Part shown: positions 8,809-20,400 of the stretch, one piece after another | How positions within the stretch are numbered: the first letter of the stretch is position 1 | How the letters are laid out: every line of letters begins with the position of its first letter | DNA from: Vibrio tasmaniensis 1F-187 | GTDB lineage: Bacteria; Pseudomonadota; Gammaproteobacteria; Enterobacterales; Vibrionaceae | Direction: 5' to 3' | Assembly: GCF_000272405.2 (NCBI RefSeq) | Contig: NZ_AJZM02000227.1 | Coordinates: 1-62,266 of the forward strand | DNA length: 62,266 bases | Translations under genes and position numbers: made by a program | Notes under the pieces: model-generated | Seen by the model: only the letters and a program-made list of their open reading frames with translations | What the model was told of the DNA's origin: nothing | The model's database searches: none

Positions 8809-10080
8809 ATGGAAAGTACGGCTAAAACCACCTCAACACCAACCTCCGCACCACTTTCAAGCCTGATTAAATCTCTTGGCCCAGGAATCATGATGGCCGC
8901 TGCTGCGGTCGGTGGATCTCACTTAGTCGCTTCAACGAAAGCTGGCGCTATTTATGGTTGGCAACTAGCCACACTGATTCTTTTAGTTAACGTATTTAAA
9001 TACCCATTCTTTAGAGCCGGCATCCAATATACCCTTGGTACTGGGCAAAGCTTGGTGGAAGGATATTCTAACCTCGGTCGACCTTACCTTGTTATCTTTT
9101 CGATACTAAGTGCCATTTCCGCAGTGGTAAATACCGCAGCCTTACTGCTATTCAGTGCAAGCCTACTTAGTTACTTTATTCCTTTTGATTTGGCCACCAG
9201 CACATTGTGCATGATCGTTTTAGCTACGTGCTTGATTATTCTATTCGCTGGCCATTATCGCGCGCTCGATACACTGTCTAAAGCGATCATGGCGATCCTG
9301 ACTATCACAACCTTGGCTGCAGTCGCCATTGCTATCGGCTCTCCAGTTGAACCTGATGCGGCTTTTGTTCCACCATCACCTTGGTCATTGGCAGCTATTG
9401 GCTTTATCGTTGTAACTATGGGTTGGATGCCCGCGCCTATCGAGATATCAAGCATCACCTCTATGTGGCTAAAAAGCCAAAAAGAGAAACAAGAAGTGAC
9501 CGCTCAATCTGCACTGTTCGATTTCAACGTAGGCTACATTGGTACGGCACTGCTTGCTTTGGTATTCGTTGCTTTAGGTGCACTAGTACTTCATGGAACA
9601 GGCGTTGAACTGTCTCGCTCTGGTGTTGGCTTCACCCATCAATTGGTCGGCATCTACGCTTCCACGATTGGTGAATGGTCTCGCCCACTGATCGCTCTTA
9701 TCGCCTTCTTCTGTATCTTTGGCAGTACCATTACCGTTATCGATGGTTACTCACGCGTGCTTGCCGAATCACAGCGCCTGTTATTGAAAAAAGAATCGAG
9801 CCCAAAAATGCTGCAAGGCTGGATCATCATTGTCTCTCTCGCGGCACTCGCAATTGTGATGTTCTTCAGCGCAGCACTGATGCCAATGCTTGATTTTGCG
9901 ATGGTGCTTGCCTTTGCGACTACGCCATTCTTCGCATTGCTTAACTTCATCTTAGTAAGCAAAACTAAGCTTCCTGAAGCACTGGCGATTGGCACTAAGC
10001 TAAAATGGTTGTCTGTGGCAGGCCTTATTTACCTATTTGGCTTCTTAGCTCTGTTCGTTTGGTGGAAATGGTTGATGTAA
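8809..10080 (+). CDS. Nramp-related divalent metal transporter, atypical
   Basis: Integral inner-membrane protein of 423 residues with about 11 hydrophobic spans, of the LeuT-fold Nramp type. The N-terminal GPGIMMAAAAVGGSH (residues 24-38) corresponds to the first transmembrane helix, where canonical Nramps have an Asp-Pro-Gly-Asn metal-binding motif; here the position reads GGSH. The helix-6 motif Met-Pro-His is replaced by MPAP (residues 207-210). Both changes affect known metal ligands, so manganese/iron transport should not be assumed; another cation or a non-metal solute is possible. The gene stands alone between a divergent rluA-like gene and a convergent rapA. Confidence 0.75.
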   Translation: MESTAKTTSTPTSAPLSSLIKSLGPGIMMAAAAVGGSHLVASTKAGAIYGWQLATLILLVNVFKYPFFRAGIQYTLGTGQSLVEGYSNLGRPYLVIFSILSAISAVVNTAALLLFSASLLSYFIPFDLATSTLCMIVLATCLIILFAGHYRALDTLSKAIMAILTITTLAAVAIAIGSPVEPDAAFVPPSPWSLAAIGFIVVTMGWMPAPIEISSITSMWLKSQKEKQEVTAQSALFDFNVGYIGTALLALVFVALGALVLHGTGVELSRSGVGFTHQLVGIYASTIGEWSRPLIALIAFFCIFGSTITVIDGYSRVLAESQRLLLKKESSPKMLQGWIIIVSLAALAIVMFFSAALMPMLDFAMVLAFATTPFFALLNFILVSKTKLPEALAIGTKLKWLSVAGLIYLFGFLALFVWWKWLM

Positions 10081-10115
10081 TCTGCTCTCCAAGCTCTTAA
10101 CCAAACTACAGATAC

Positions 10116-10146
10116 AAATAAGGCCTTCGTAATGAAGGCCTTATTT
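10116..10146. terminator. Bidirectional terminator between Nramp-like gene and rapA
   Basis: A perfect 13-bp stem, AAATAAGGCCTTC (10116-10128) with GAAGGCCTTATTT (10134-10146), sits between two convergent genes. Confidence 0.85.
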
Positions 10147-10172
10147 CGTTAAAGCATTTAGCTAATTCAAAA

Positions 10173-13082
10173 CTAGTTGTGAGAAACCACAATCAAGCGT
10201 AACGAATCCAGCTGAACTTGAGCTTTGCTGATGTAACCCGTCAGTTCATTGATTTGAGCTTCGATAACCTCTAACTCTTCATCACGAATGTTAGGATTAA
10301 CCGCTTTAAGCGCTTGTAGACGTTCTAACTCACCGTTCAAGTTAGTTTGCATATCTTTCTGAGCTTGTTGACGAACTTCTTCAACCTTCGGCAGTACATG
10401 CGTCTCACCTGCTTCGATTAGCTTGTGAATCTCACCTTGTACCGAGTTCACTAGCTTGCTCGCTAAATGACGGTTTACCGGGCTTAGTTGACGGTTAAAG
10501 CTATCGAATTCAACCTGAGCAGATAAATCGTTACCACGACCATCCATCATCAAGCGAATCGGCGTCTTAGGCAGAAACTGGCTGATACCGCTGCGCTTTG
10601 GCGCTTGTGCATCAACAAGGTAAACCAACTCAAGTAGAATCGTACCCACTGGCAGCGCTTTGTTCTTCAGTAGAGATACCGCAGACGCACCCACACCTTC
10701 ACTCAATAGCAGATCAATACCGCCCTGAATCATTGGGTGTTCCCAGCTAATAAAATTCATGTCTTCACGAGAAAGCGCGGTTTCACGGTCAAACGTAATC
10801 GTTGCACCTTCATAAGGTAAGCCTGGGTAGCTTGGCACCATCATATGTTCAGAAGGTGTCACGACTAACGCATTTTCACCCTTGTCATCTTGGTTCAGAC
10901 CAATGGTATCAAACAGGCTCAGTGCAAAAGAAACTAGGTTAGTATCACCATCAGTACACGCGATCTTTTCAGCAATCTCATGGGCTTTATCGCCACCATT
11001 TGAATGCATTTCTAATAGTCGATCTCGGCCTTTTTCTAGATCCGATTTCAGGCTTTGATTGAGCTTCGCTGACTCTTCAATCACTTCATCAAGCTGCTCG
11101 GTGTTACCAGAAGCCAACATTTCGATCAGTACATCAGAATACTTATCGTAAACTGTACGACCAGTAGGACAAGTCTCTGCGAACGCATTCAATCCTTCAT
11201 CGAACCAACGCGCTAGAATCGCTTGTGACGTGCCTTTTAGGTAAGGGACATGAATGTCGATATCACGAAGCTGTCCGATACGGTCCAAACGACCAATACG
11301 TTGCTCGAGCAAATCTGGGTTGAATGGAAGATCGAACATCACCAACTGGTTAGCGAACTGGAAATTACGACCTTCAGAGCCAATTTCACTACAGATAAGA
11401 ACCTGAGCTCCGCCCTCTTCTTGAGCAAAGTAAGCCGCCGCTTTATCACGCTCTAGAATCGACATGCCCTCGTGGAATACGGTTGCACGCACACCTTCAC
11501 GCTCACGCAGTGCTTGCTCTAATTGAAGCGCGGTACTTGCACGCGATGCGATCACTAAGATCTTTTCGCTGCGCTTGTCTTGAATTTTTTCAAGCAACCA
11601 ATTAACACGCGAATCAAACTGCCACCAGCTTGAATCTTCACCTTCAAACTCTTGGAAGATCTCTTCTGGGTATAACATTTTCATCGCGCGAGCTTCTGGT
11701 GCCATCTTGCCACCAATCATACCTGATACACGTATAGAGGTGGTGTACTGCGTTGGAATGTCCATCGGCAATAGGTTTACGTTACGCTTAGGGAAGCCTT
11801 TGATAGCTGCACGTGTGTTTCTGAATAGAACACGGCCGGTACCATGGCGATCCATAAGATTATCAATCAACTCTTGGCGTGCGAGTGCTTGTTCTTCTTC
11901 ACTGCTGTTACCTTCGATAACACGGAACAGTGGCTCAACATCTTGCTCAGACAGAAGTTCTGTAATTTGGTTCTTCGCGCTGTTTTCAAGCTTCACGCCA
12001 GAGAACAATGCCGTTACTGCATCAGCAACTGGCGCATATTGGTCTTCTTCTTCAACGAATGCTTCGTAATCGTAGAAGCGATCAGGATCAAGCAGACGCA
12101 GACGCGCAAAGTGACTCTCACGACCCAGCTGTTCAGGGGTCGCTGTCAGTAGCAATACACCAGACGTGTTTTCAGCTAATCCTTCAACCACTTGGTATTC
12201 GCGGCTCGGTTTGTCTTGGCTCCACTCAAGGTGGTGCGCTTCATCGACAACCAACAAATCCCATTCACCTTCAAGTGCTTGCTCGTAGCGCTTACGGCTC
12301 TTGCGTAGGAAATCCAAAGAACACAGAACGTATTGCTGTGTATCGAATGGATTATCTGATTCTGCGAAAGATTCTATGCAACGCTCTTCATCAAAGATCG
12401 AGAAGTGCAGGTTGAAACGGCGCATCATCTCTACTAACCACTGGTGTTGTAGAGTTTCAGGAACCACAATCAGAATACGTTCAGCACGGCCAGACAACAC
12501 CTGTTGGTGGATGATCATGCCCGCTTCTATGGTTTTACCTAGGCCAACTTCATCAGCCAGTAAAACGCGCGGAGCGTGACGACGACCCACTTCATGAGCA
12601 ATGTAAAGCTGATGAGGGATAAGACCTGCACGCATACCACACAAGCCGCGCATTGGGCTCTTATGTTGTTGGTATTGGTTGCTTAAAGCACGGTAGCGCA
12701 ACACAAAGTTATCCATACGGTCGATTTGACCTGCGTACAGCTTATCTTGTGGCTTGTTAAAGCGGATCTGGTTACTTAAAAAGATTTCACGCAGAGTCAC
12801 CTCTGTCTCTTGAGTATCTTCACGAGTACCCAAATAAGTCAGTAGCCCTTTATCTTCGATAACTTCTTCAACAGATAAAGACCAACCTTCTTGGCATTCG
12901 ATGACATCGCCTACATTGAACGCCACTCGGGTTACGGGAGCATCTGTGCGTGCATAGACGCGGTTTTCTTCTGACGCAGCAAACATTATTGTTACTGTGC
13001 GAGCATCCATTGCTACAACGGTACCTAAACCTAAATCGCTCTCCGTATCGCTTATCCAGCGTTGCCCCAAAGCAAATGTCAT
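10173..13082 (-). CDS. rapA: RNA polymerase-associated ATPase RapA
   Basis: Swi2/Snf2-family ATPase that binds RNA polymerase and helps recycle it after transcription. The 969-residue length matches E. coli RapA (968). Order of elements: N-terminal Tudor-like domains (residues 1-105), helicase lobe 1 with Walker [15 protein letters not shown] (near residue 176-190) and the DEAH box [10 protein letters not shown] (near 280), lobe 2 with the [19 protein letters not shown] and [11 protein letters not shown] motifs, then the RapA-specific C-terminal region. Encoded alone, divergent from the phoH-like gene and convergent with the Nramp-like gene. Confidence 0.97.
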   Translation of the reverse strand: MTFALGQRWISDTESDLGLGTVVAMDARTVTIMFAASEENRVYARTDAPVTRVAFNVGDVIECQEGWSLSVEEVIEDKGLLTYLGTREDTQETEVTLREIFLSNQIRFNKPQDKLYAGQIDRMDNFVLRYRALSNQYQQHKSPMRGLCGMRAGLIPHQLYIAHEVGRRHAPRVLLADEVGLGKTIEAGMIIHQQVLSGRAERILIVVPETLQHQWLVEMMRRFNLHFSIFDEERCIESFAESDNPFDTQQYVLCSLDFLRKSRKRYEQALEGEWDLLVVDEAHHLEWSQDKPSREYQVVEGLAENTSGVLLLTATPEQLGRESHFARLRLLDPDRFYDYEAFVEEEDQYAPVADAVTALFSGVKLENSAKNQITELLSEQDVEPLFRVIEGNSSEEEQALARQELIDNLMDRHGTGRVLFRNTRAAIKGFPKRNVNLLPMDIPTQYTTSIRVSGMIGGKMAPEARAMKMLYPEEIFQEFEGEDSSWWQFDSRVNWLLEKIQDKRSEKILVIASRASTALQLEQALREREGVRATVFHEGMSILERDKAAAYFAQEEGGAQVLICSEIGSEGRNFQFANQLVMFDLPFNPDLLEQRIGRLDRIGQLRDIDIHVPYLKGTSQAILARWFDEGLNAFAETCPTGRTVYDKYSDVLIEMLASGNTEQLDEVIEESAKLNQSLKSDLEKGRDRLLEMHSNGGDKAHEIAEKIACTDGDTNLVSFALSLFDTIGLNQDDKGENALVVTPSEHMMVPSYPGLPYEGATITFDRETALSREDMNFISWEHPMIQGGIDLLLSEGVGASAVSLLKNKALPVGTILLELVYLVDAQAPKRSGISQFLPKTPIRLMMDGRGNDLSAQVEFDSFNRQLSPVNRHLASKLVNSVQGEIHKLIEAGETHVLPKVEEVRQQAQKDMQTNLNGELERLQALKAVNPNIRDEELEVIEAQINELTGYISKAQVQLDSLRLIVVSHN

Positions 13083-13501
13083 GAATCGACTACCTCAATC
13101 TTATAGTTGGAATTTGGTCTTTCTAACTGCAATTTCAAACAAGAACGTTATTGCTCTTGAACTAAAAATATAGCCAAAAATGCCTAGTTTGCAGCCACTT
13201 TTTAAGTGCGCTCTTAATAATAAATATCTTGAGAAAATGGTGCAGAAAAAGGTCGCTAATCTTACTCGATGCTGTGATTTAGGTCACGCCTAAAGGAGAC
13301 GATTTCATACTTTTTTTCTGTTTTCATAAGTGCAATCAAACTGTCAAAAAATCATGGTTATTCTATGGAGAGCAGAATTCAGCTCTCAAATGAAGTTTAG
13401 GTGAGTTGTTGACTATCACTAGAATCAGATACTAACCTTTATATGAGCTTAATCTACGTTCAATGAATGCAAGGCAAGCCGCACGTCGGCAAGGAGATGC
13501 T
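13083..13501. promoter_or_regulatory. rapA-phoH divergent intergenic region with CRP-like site
   Basis: A 419-bp gap between divergent genes. It holds TGTGA-TTTAGG-TCACG at 13273-13288, which matches the CRP consensus at nine of ten half-site positions, and several AT-rich promoter-like stretches (13150-13240 towards rapA, 13310-13370 towards phoH). AAGGAG at 13491-13496 is the ribosome site of the phoH-like gene. No small ORF with good support was seen. Confidence 0.45.
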
Positions 13502-14881
13502 ATGGGCGAGACCAACCGGAAGCTATTTGTTTTAGACACCAATATCCTACTTCACGAACCCTTCGCTATATTTTCTTTCCAAGAGCACGATGTCGTTATC
13601 CCAATGACAGTGCTAGAAGAACTCGACAGAATCAAAGACAGTAAAAGAGATGTTGCTCGAGATGCGAGAATTGCGATTCGAACGCTCGAAGACTTATTCA
13701 GGGAAGCCACACCAGACCAAATATCGGAAGGCATCCCTTTTTCTAAAGACATAAACGCATCTGGCAGTATTTCAATACTCGCTGACTACGAACTTCAAGA
13801 AAGTATCAAAGCCTTCGCCGATGACAAAGCTGGCGATAACCGAATCCTCAACGCAGTCCTCTATCTTCAAAATAAACGCGCGCCACGCGAAGTGGTTCTT
13901 ATCACCAAAGACATCAACATGCGTTTACGAGCCAAAGGCGCCGGTGTCCGTTTTGTTGAAGACTATCAAACCGACCAATTGATTGATGATATCCAATACC
14001 TCACCAAAGGCTTCCAACAACTGGAAGGCTCATTTTGGGATGGTATCGATAATGTCGAGAGCAGAAGTTTAGGCGGAAAGACGCTGCACACCTTAGCAAG
14101 AGCGCCGTTCGAGCCAACCTTTCTCAACCAGTATGTGATTGACGAAGAAAGTGACTTTGCCGCTCGAGTCGAAGAGATTGAAACTGAAAGCATTACACTA
14201 AGAGACCTCAGTCGCGAAAGACTAATGAATCGCAGAGCATGGGACATCACACCCAAAAACGTATACCAAGGTATGGCGATCGATGCCCTGCTCGACCCTG
14301 ATATTGATCTGGTGATTCTCACTGGCGCTGCGGGGAGTGGTAAGACACTGTTAGCCATGGCAGCTGCACTTGAACAAACTATTGAACGTAAACAGTTCGA
14401 TAAGATCATCGTAACCCGAAACACACCTGATATAGGTGAGTCGATAGGGTTTCTTCCGGGTACAGAGGAAGAGAAGATGTTGCCTTGGTTAGCTGCAGTG
14501 ACTGATACACTGGAAGCGCTGCACAAGAACGATCACTGCACAGAAGGCTCGATGAAGTACATCTGTGATAAAGCCAACATCCAGTTCAAATCGATTAACT
14601 TTATGCGTGGCCGTTCAATTCAGAATGCATTTGTGCTTTTGGATGAGTGTCAGAACCTGACCGCTTCACAAATCAAAACCATCATCACCCGTTGTGGTGA
14701 AGGGACCAAGATCGTCTGCTCAGGAAACCTAGCGCAGATAGATTCTTCCTACCTAACTCCTGTGACCTCGGGGCTCACCTACATGGTTGAGCGTTTTAAA
14801 AACTTCGAAGGCAGTGCCAACATCCACCTCAATGGTGTGGTGCGTAGCCGACTGGCTGAGTTCGCGGAAGAGAACATGTAG
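13502..14881 (+). CDS. PIN domain-PhoH family ATPase (PhoH2-like)
   Basis: Fusion of an N-terminal PIN ribonuclease-like domain and a C-terminal PhoH P-loop ATPase. I chose ATG 13502 (459 aa) because AAGGAG lies 5 bp upstream; the upstream ATG at 13463 would add 13 basic residues. PIN acidic residues are visible in FVLDTNILLHEP (near the N-terminus), TVLEELDRIK and AGDNRILNAVLYL. The PhoH part starts near residue 250 with Walker A LTGAAGSGKTLLAMA and Walker B FVLLDECQNL. Characterised PhoH2 proteins in actinobacteria act as sequence-specific RNA helicase/RNases and can be toxins; no antitoxin gene lies next to this one, so a housekeeping RNA role is more likely. Confidence 0.88.
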   Translation: MGETNRKLFVLDTNILLHEPFAIFSFQEHDVVIPMTVLEELDRIKDSKRDVARDARIAIRTLEDLFREATPDQISEGIPFSKDINASGSISILADYELQESIKAFADDKAGDNRILNAVLYLQNKRAPREVVLITKDINMRLRAKGAGVRFVEDYQTDQLIDDIQYLTKGFQQLEGSFWDGIDNVESRSLGGKTLHTLARAPFEPTFLNQYVIDEESDFAARVEEIETESITLRDLSRERLMNRRAWDITPKNVYQGMAIDALLDPDIDLVILTGAAGSGKTLLAMAAALEQTIERKQFDKIIVTRNTPDIGESIGFLPGTEEEKMLPWLAAVTDTLEALHKNDHCTEGSMKYICDKANIQFKSINFMRGRSIQNAFVLLDECQNLTASQIKTIITRCGEGTKIVCSGNLAQIDSSYLTPVTSGLTYMVERFKNFEGSANIHLNGVVRSRLAEFAEENM

Positions 14882-14918
14882 ACTCTGCGCGCTCACAGAA
14901 CCAGTAACCTATAAACAA

Positions 14919-14944
14919 AAAGCGCCTCACAATAGAGGCGCTTT
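14919..14944. terminator. Bidirectional terminator between phoH-like gene and tldD
   Basis: AAAGCGCCTC (14919-14928) pairs with GAGGCGCTTT (14935-14944), with A and T runs on the outer sides. Confidence 0.82.
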
Positions 14945-14997
14945 CAATCTATTTTATGACGAGAGATTTTGAAATTAACTCGTGCTGCTGACCTGAA

Positions 14998-16443
14998 TTA
15001 CTCAGTACCACCAACCGTTAGCGAGTCTAGTTTCAATGTTGGTTGACCAACACCCACTGGTACACTTTGACCAGCCTTACCACAAACACCAACACCACGG
15101 TCAATGCTTAGGTCATTACCGACCATAGACACCTGCTGCATTGCTTCGATACCAGAACCGATCAGCGTCGCGCCCTTCACTGGGTGAGTGATCTTACCGT
15201 TTTCAATCATGTACGCTTCAGAAGCTGAGAACACAAACTTACCTGATGTGATATCAACCTGACCGCCACCGAAGTTCGGTGCGTAGATGCCTTTCTCAAC
15301 CGTTGCAATGATCTCTTCCGGTGTGTGTTCGCCTGGCAGCATGTATGTATTAGTCATACGTGGCATTGGAAGATGCGCGTAAGACTCACGACGACCATTA
15401 CCTGTCGGCGCTACACCCATTAGACGAGCGTTTAGCTTATCTTGCATGTAACCTTTTAGGATGCCGTTTTCGATTAGCGTATTGTACTGACCATTAACAC
15501 CCTCATCATCAACGTTCAATGAACCGCGTAGATCTGTTAATGTGCCGTCATCAACAATCGTACATAGGCTTGATGTAACTTGCTCGCCGATTTTGCCAGA
15601 AAATACTGAAGACTCTTTACGGTTGAAATCACCTTCTAAACCGTGGCCTACCGCTTCATGCAGTAGAACACCCGGCCAACCAGAACCAAGAACCACAGGC
15701 ATTGCACCAGCAGGCGCAGCAACCGCTTCAAGGTTAACTAATGCTTGGCGAATGGCTTCATCAGCGAATTGGTAAGCAACTTGAGAACCGTTAGCATCAC
15801 TTAAGAAGAAATCGTAACCAAAACGACCACCGCCACCGGCACTGCCACGTTCACGACGATCGCCTTTCTGTGCAAGTACGCTAATTGATAGACGAACCAA
15901 CGGGCGAATATCACCAGCGAAAGTACCATCAGTTGCCGCAACGAGCATCTGTTCATGTACACCACTTAGGCTCACCGATACTTCAGTTACCATCGGTTCT
16001 TTAGTGCGAATGTAAGCATCAAGCGCTTTAAGTAATTCTGTCTTTTGCTGCTTTTCCCAGCTTGCTAGCGGGTTAACTGCATCATAGTAAGCTTGGTTAG
16101 AGTTACGTTTGAAAGCTTGTACCTTACCGTTTTGCCCTTGCTTAGCGATACCGCGAGCCGCGATTGCACTCTGTTTAAGGCCATCCAATTGGATTTGGTC
16201 AGAGTAAGCAAAACCGGTTTTTTCACCAGATACCGCTCGTACACCAAGACCACAATCGATATTGAAAGAGCCGTCTTTAATAATGCTGTCTTCTAGCACT
16301 AAAGATTCATGCCAGCTTGACTGAAAGTAGATATCAGCATAATCAATTTGGCGGGTAGCAATGCTCGCCAATGTATCTGCGATAATTTGCTCCGTCAGCC
16401 CTGTTGGGTTCAGTAGCGCTTCTTCAATTTGATTGATGCTCAT
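14998..16443 (-). CDS. tldD: Metalloprotease TldD
   Basis: Partner of TldE/PmbA in a zinc protease that trims microcin B17 precursor and degrades the CcdA antitoxin in E. coli. The 481 residues match the usual length. The zinc motif [11 protein letters not shown] (HExxxH) lies near residue 262, and the C-terminal [19 protein letters not shown] segment is a TldD hallmark. It ends the leftward cluster mreB-mreC-mreD-maf-rng-yhdP-nitrilase-tldD, the order known from E. coli and vibrios, and starts 19 bp after the nitrilase gene. The pmbA partner is not in this window. Confidence 0.96.
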   Translation of the reverse strand: MSINQIEEALLNPTGLTEQIIADTLASIATRQIDYADIYFQSSWHESLVLEDSIIKDGSFNIDCGLGVRAVSGEKTGFAYSDQIQLDGLKQSAIAARGIAKQGQNGKVQAFKRNSNQAYYDAVNPLASWEKQQKTELLKALDAYIRTKEPMVTEVSVSLSGVHEQMLVAATDGTFAGDIRPLVRLSISVLAQKGDRRERGSAGGGGRFGYDFFLSDANGSQVAYQFADEAIRQALVNLEAVAAPAGAMPVVLGSGWPGVLLHEAVGHGLEGDFNRKESSVFSGKIGEQVTSSLCTIVDDGTLTDLRGSLNVDDEGVNGQYNTLIENGILKGYMQDKLNARLMGVAPTGNGRRESYAHLPMPRMTNTYMLPGEHTPEEIIATVEKGIYAPNFGGGQVDITSGKFVFSASEAYMIENGKITHPVKGATLIGSGIEAMQQVSMVGNDLSIDRGVGVCGKAGQSVPVGVGQPTLKLDSLTVGGTE

Positions 16444-16462
16444 AAATGGCTCTTATTTGTAA

Positions 16463-17275
16463 TTAAAATTGATTGGTAAATCGAGAATGCTGCGCGATTG
16501 GCATATTTTGCCTGATTGATTCGCAACTGGATGTGTCTATCTCAACCACCATACTTTTAGGATCTTGGTCTAGCTGTGCAACCACTCGCCCCCATGGATC
16601 AACCACCATTGAGTGTCCCCATGTTTCTCTTTGGCAAGGGTGATTTCCGCCTTGCCCTACCGCGATAATCCACGATTGCGTTTCGATCGCGCGGCATCTT
16701 AATAATGCTTCCCAGTGAGCTTGCCCTGTTACTGCGGTAAAAGCTGCCGGTACCACTATGATTTGTGCACCTTGCTTGCGTAACTCTGAATACAAGTGCG
16801 GAAAGCGCACATCATAACAAATACTCAAACCTAAGCGACCAAAAGGCGTTTCCGTTGTTACCACTCGGTCACCGGGCGTGAAAATATCCGATTCTCGATA
16901 GCACTTATGTGCATCAGCAACATCCACATCAAACATGTGTAACTTATCGTAATGGGCCACTAGACAACCAAAATCATCAATCACCAAGGTTGTGGTAGTC
17001 ACGCCTTTAGCTGTGCTTATCGGCATACTGCCAATAACAATCCAAATTCGGTAAAGCTTTGCTAGCTCAGAGACTTTCTTTTGCAGTGGGCCATCATTTA
17101 GAGGCTCAGCATACTGGTGATAGTCGGCTTTACTGCCAAAGACTAACGCGTTTTCAGGGCACACAACCCACTTAGCCCCCAACTCTTTGCACTTTGCTAC
17201 TTCTTGAGCAAGATAATCAAAGTTCAAGTCAGGGCGAGGGCCTGATGTCATTTGAATCAACCCAACACAATCCAT
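16463..17275 (-). CDS. Carbon-nitrogen hydrolase (nitrilase superfamily, Nit-type amidase)
   Basis: Cytoplasmic amidase of 270 residues. The start at 17275 has GGAGGAG eight bases upstream; the alternative ATG at 17296 overlaps that site. The nitrilase catalytic triad is visible: Glu in VCPENALV (near residue 43), Lys in YDKLHMFDVDV (near 113) and Cys in LSICYDVRFPHLY (near 154). The arrangement is typical of Nit1/YbeM-like enzymes that hydrolyse deaminated glutathione or omega-amides, the most likely role here. It sits between yhdP and tldD and is probably cotranscribed with both. Confidence 0.87.
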   Translation of the reverse strand: MDCVGLIQMTSGPRPDLNFDYLAQEVAKCKELGAKWVVCPENALVFGSKADYHQYAEPLNDGPLQKKVSELAKLYRIWIVIGSMPISTAKGVTTTTLVIDDFGCLVAHYDKLHMFDVDVADAHKCYRESDIFTPGDRVVTTETPFGRLGLSICYDVRFPHLYSELRKQGAQIIVVPAAFTAVTGQAHWEALLRCRAIETQSWIIAVGQGGNHPCQRETWGHSMVVDPWGRVVAQLDQDPKSMVVEIDTSSCESIRQNMPIAQHSRFTNQF

Positions 17276-17356
17276 GTGTATCGCTCCTCCATTCATTATG
17301 ATTCAGAAATCAGCATTTCACCGTATATTAGCTGATTAGGATACTAAGGTCTTTTC

Positions 17357-17405
17357 GGCTAATTTAAGGTTTATTTGGCTAATTTAAGGCTTATTCGGCT
17401 AATTT
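17357..17405. repeat. Tandem 20-bp repeat spanning the end of yhdP
   Basis: Two 20-bp units (17357-17376 and 17377-17396, differing at three positions or fewer) and a partial third (17397-17405) repeat GGCTAATTT at exact 20-bp spacing. The yhdP stop codon (17391-17393) lies inside the array, so the repeat duplicates the last codons and stop region. Confidence 0.9.
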
Positions 17406-20400
17406 TCTGAGTTTTTCTGGTAGCTGAAATTCTCCAGAACTGCGAGAAAGCTCGCTCACTGTTGGTGAATCCAACGGCCCTTTCACCGAATAATTAACTT
17501 GGGTAAAGACTTCAACAACCGGAGAAATAACCGTAGTCACCGCTAACACGTATAGCGCTGTTTGAGGCGTTACCGCAAAAGCCGTTAATACTGGAATCCC
17601 GGAGGTGATATCTGGGGTGAAGTTCACTTCAGCATCGACCTCGCGTGTATTGAGGTTGGCGATCCCTTTTATTTTCATCTCACCGGCGACCGCATCCATA
17701 TTCAGATCATTAGTCAGAAAGATACCATTTTGAATCTCGCCAGTTCCTGTGATGCTGTTGAATGCCATGCCATTATCAAATACGTCCGAGAAGTCGAGCT
17801 GCATCTTACGGATAATCGAATCTAGGCTAAACAGCCCCAGTAATCGAGCTGCGCCACTCACATCCGAGATAATACCTTTACCAAATTGGGTTTTAACGTT
17901 GCCATCAAGGGTATCCATTTTGATCCCCCAAGGCGAACCATCCCAAGTCAATTGACCTTCTAACTCAAAGGGCGCTTTTTGAATCCCGGAAGTAATACCG
18001 AAACGCTCCATTAACTCACTGTTGTTTTCACCTTCAACATCAAGAGTTAACGATGAATGACTCTTATCGCCTTGCAGTTCCCACCAGCCACTGATATCCG
18101 CTTTATTTCCGCCGCTTCTCACCTGAATCTTATTCCACTCAATGCGGTCTTCCTTTCTCGCCATTTCAACATCAACCTTGCCAACTTTATAGCCTTGAAG
18201 CCAGAAGTCGTTCAAGGTCAGCGTCAAATTCGGCATCGCATCATGGAGCTTTCTATCCAACTCAGAGATCAATGGTGCTTCTTGCGCCTTACGCTGTAGC
18301 AGTTGATCTTGGTTTTTCTTGTCACTCCACCCAGGAACAAACAGATGCAGGCGATCCAATGAAACCGTCAAATCATAAGGTGGCAGGTAGTTAATATCCC
18401 CTTCTAGCTCTTGGCTAGACACTTCCATTTGCCATGCTTGCTTATTTTTTCGAGCGCTAAAATCAACATCATTCCAAGAAATACCACCTAAGATCAGCTC
18501 TTTGCTCTCGAAGGTGATGCGACGTGGCGCTGGAATGGTTGGCGTGTTCATCTGGCTAAGGACAGCATCCGATGGTTGCACTGGCTCCATGACTACTGAC
18601 AGCCAGTCATCGGCATTGAACTTATCGGTACGAATCAAGGCATGGTGCCCTACCACGGGGCTAATTTTATAGCCACCACGACCAAGGACTAAATTGGTCG
18701 CCGTTAATTCAGGAACATCGCCGGAAATATCAATCTCAGCTTGGTATTTAGTGCTCGGCAATTGCAGACGCGCGGTAATCGATTCTTGATTGCCCGAGGC
18801 TTGTAGCCTTGCCGAGCCACTTTCTAATGACTTTTTAGCTAATGGGTATGGGTAATCACTCGCTAAGTATTTGAGGTCTGACTGTAAGTCGAGTTGGTAA
18901 GTAAAACCAATATCATTAAGTTGAATATCGATCTGGCTTTGCCATTGTGCATGACCCGACAAACGGCTTAACCACTGCTCTCCGACATACGGCTTTAGAG
19001 GATTGACGTCCCAATCACCTAACACATCAAGATCCACTGCATAGCCAGGTCCATCATTAAGACCTTTAAAGTCAACCGAGATACCTTGATTAAGCAAATC
19101 AGCTGCAAGACCACTTGCTGTCACGACATCATTATCAAATTCAATACGACCAGTGGTGTTCTCTAGCACCATTGGTGGAGCTTCAATCTCAACATGATTA
19201 CCACTCAGATCTGCATATCCCCACGCTCTAGGTTCTTGTTCAGAATCAAACGGAATATTAAGCTGGAACTCAGAAGAGACATCACCACTCACTTTAAGCG
19301 CAGTTAACGCAGCACCCACAGAATCTACGAGTGGCGAAGCAGTCATGTAATTTCGAACTGCATTACCAGACGCCGTTGCTTTAGCTTCAATTTCGATATG
19401 ACCGCCTTCCCCTAAATAAGGAATACGACCAGTGATTCGATCTGCCGCCACATCCATCAATTGAGCGGAGCGAGAGTCTAAATACATCGCATCATTTTCA
19501 AATAACAGATCAAGTTGAAGGTCGGTTATCAATGGCCACGCGGTATCGAAGCTGAACTTAGCGTCTTCTAAGCCAACCCAAACTTGGAAAATGCCATCAT
19601 GATTGGTGTACGGATATTGGGCTAATTCACCATGCCAGAGTAATTTAACGGTGTCGGCCTTACCCGCTTGAATCGCCGTTGAAAGGTAATCGGTTAAGTC
19701 TTGGCCAAGTGCCAATGTCGGTAAATAGCGCCATGTTTCACCGACGTTGTAAGCGTCCGCTTCACCATAAAAAGAAAGGTAAGGGCTAGCGTTATTTGGA
19801 AAGTCCAAGCGAAATGCGCCTAGTACTTGTAAATCTGGCGTGGCTGCAGTGATTTTGTCCGACCACAGTTTCCAGCCGTTTTCATCTTGCTGCCAAACAA
19901 TATCAACCTGACCTTGTTTGATATTCAGAGGCGCTTGGAAAACATCACCATAAGGAAACACATCATCAATAACATATAAGCTGGCTTTCGCTTCCGAAGC
20001 CGAGCCAAACACATGCCCTGATACTTGGCTAAAGCCAGGGACTAACTCCCATTGTTCGATCGCCAAATCGGAAAAGTTCGCAGAGTAACGCAAGCTTTCA
20101 ATTCCAGAGTCCATCGCAACGCGAATGTCTGAAACGATACCGCCCGGTGCCAATGCATTGATCATTTGGGTAGATTGCGAAGAATCTGGCATCAACTTGA
20201 TCAACGGAGTAATGGTTTCAACATCAAGTTCAGAAACATTAAGTTCCCACGGGCCTTTATTCCACTTGAAAGCGACATCAAGTTCAGGCCAAGGCCTGTC
20301 ATCCGTTCTTAGATTTAGTGAGTGACCATTAACCTGCCATCCACCATCAATGGGGGATAATTTAAAAACACCCGACTCAAGCATCAAGTCATGTTGACCA

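Noticed and set aside
12008..12415. 135-codon plus-strand ORF opposite rapA
   Set aside because: Antisense to a conserved ATPase region, with no promoter or ribosome site.
13966..14526. 186-codon ORF on the minus strand inside the PIN-PhoH gene
   Set aside because: It lies fully opposite a well-supported gene, is Ser-rich and low in complexity as expected for an antisense frame, and has no ribosome site.
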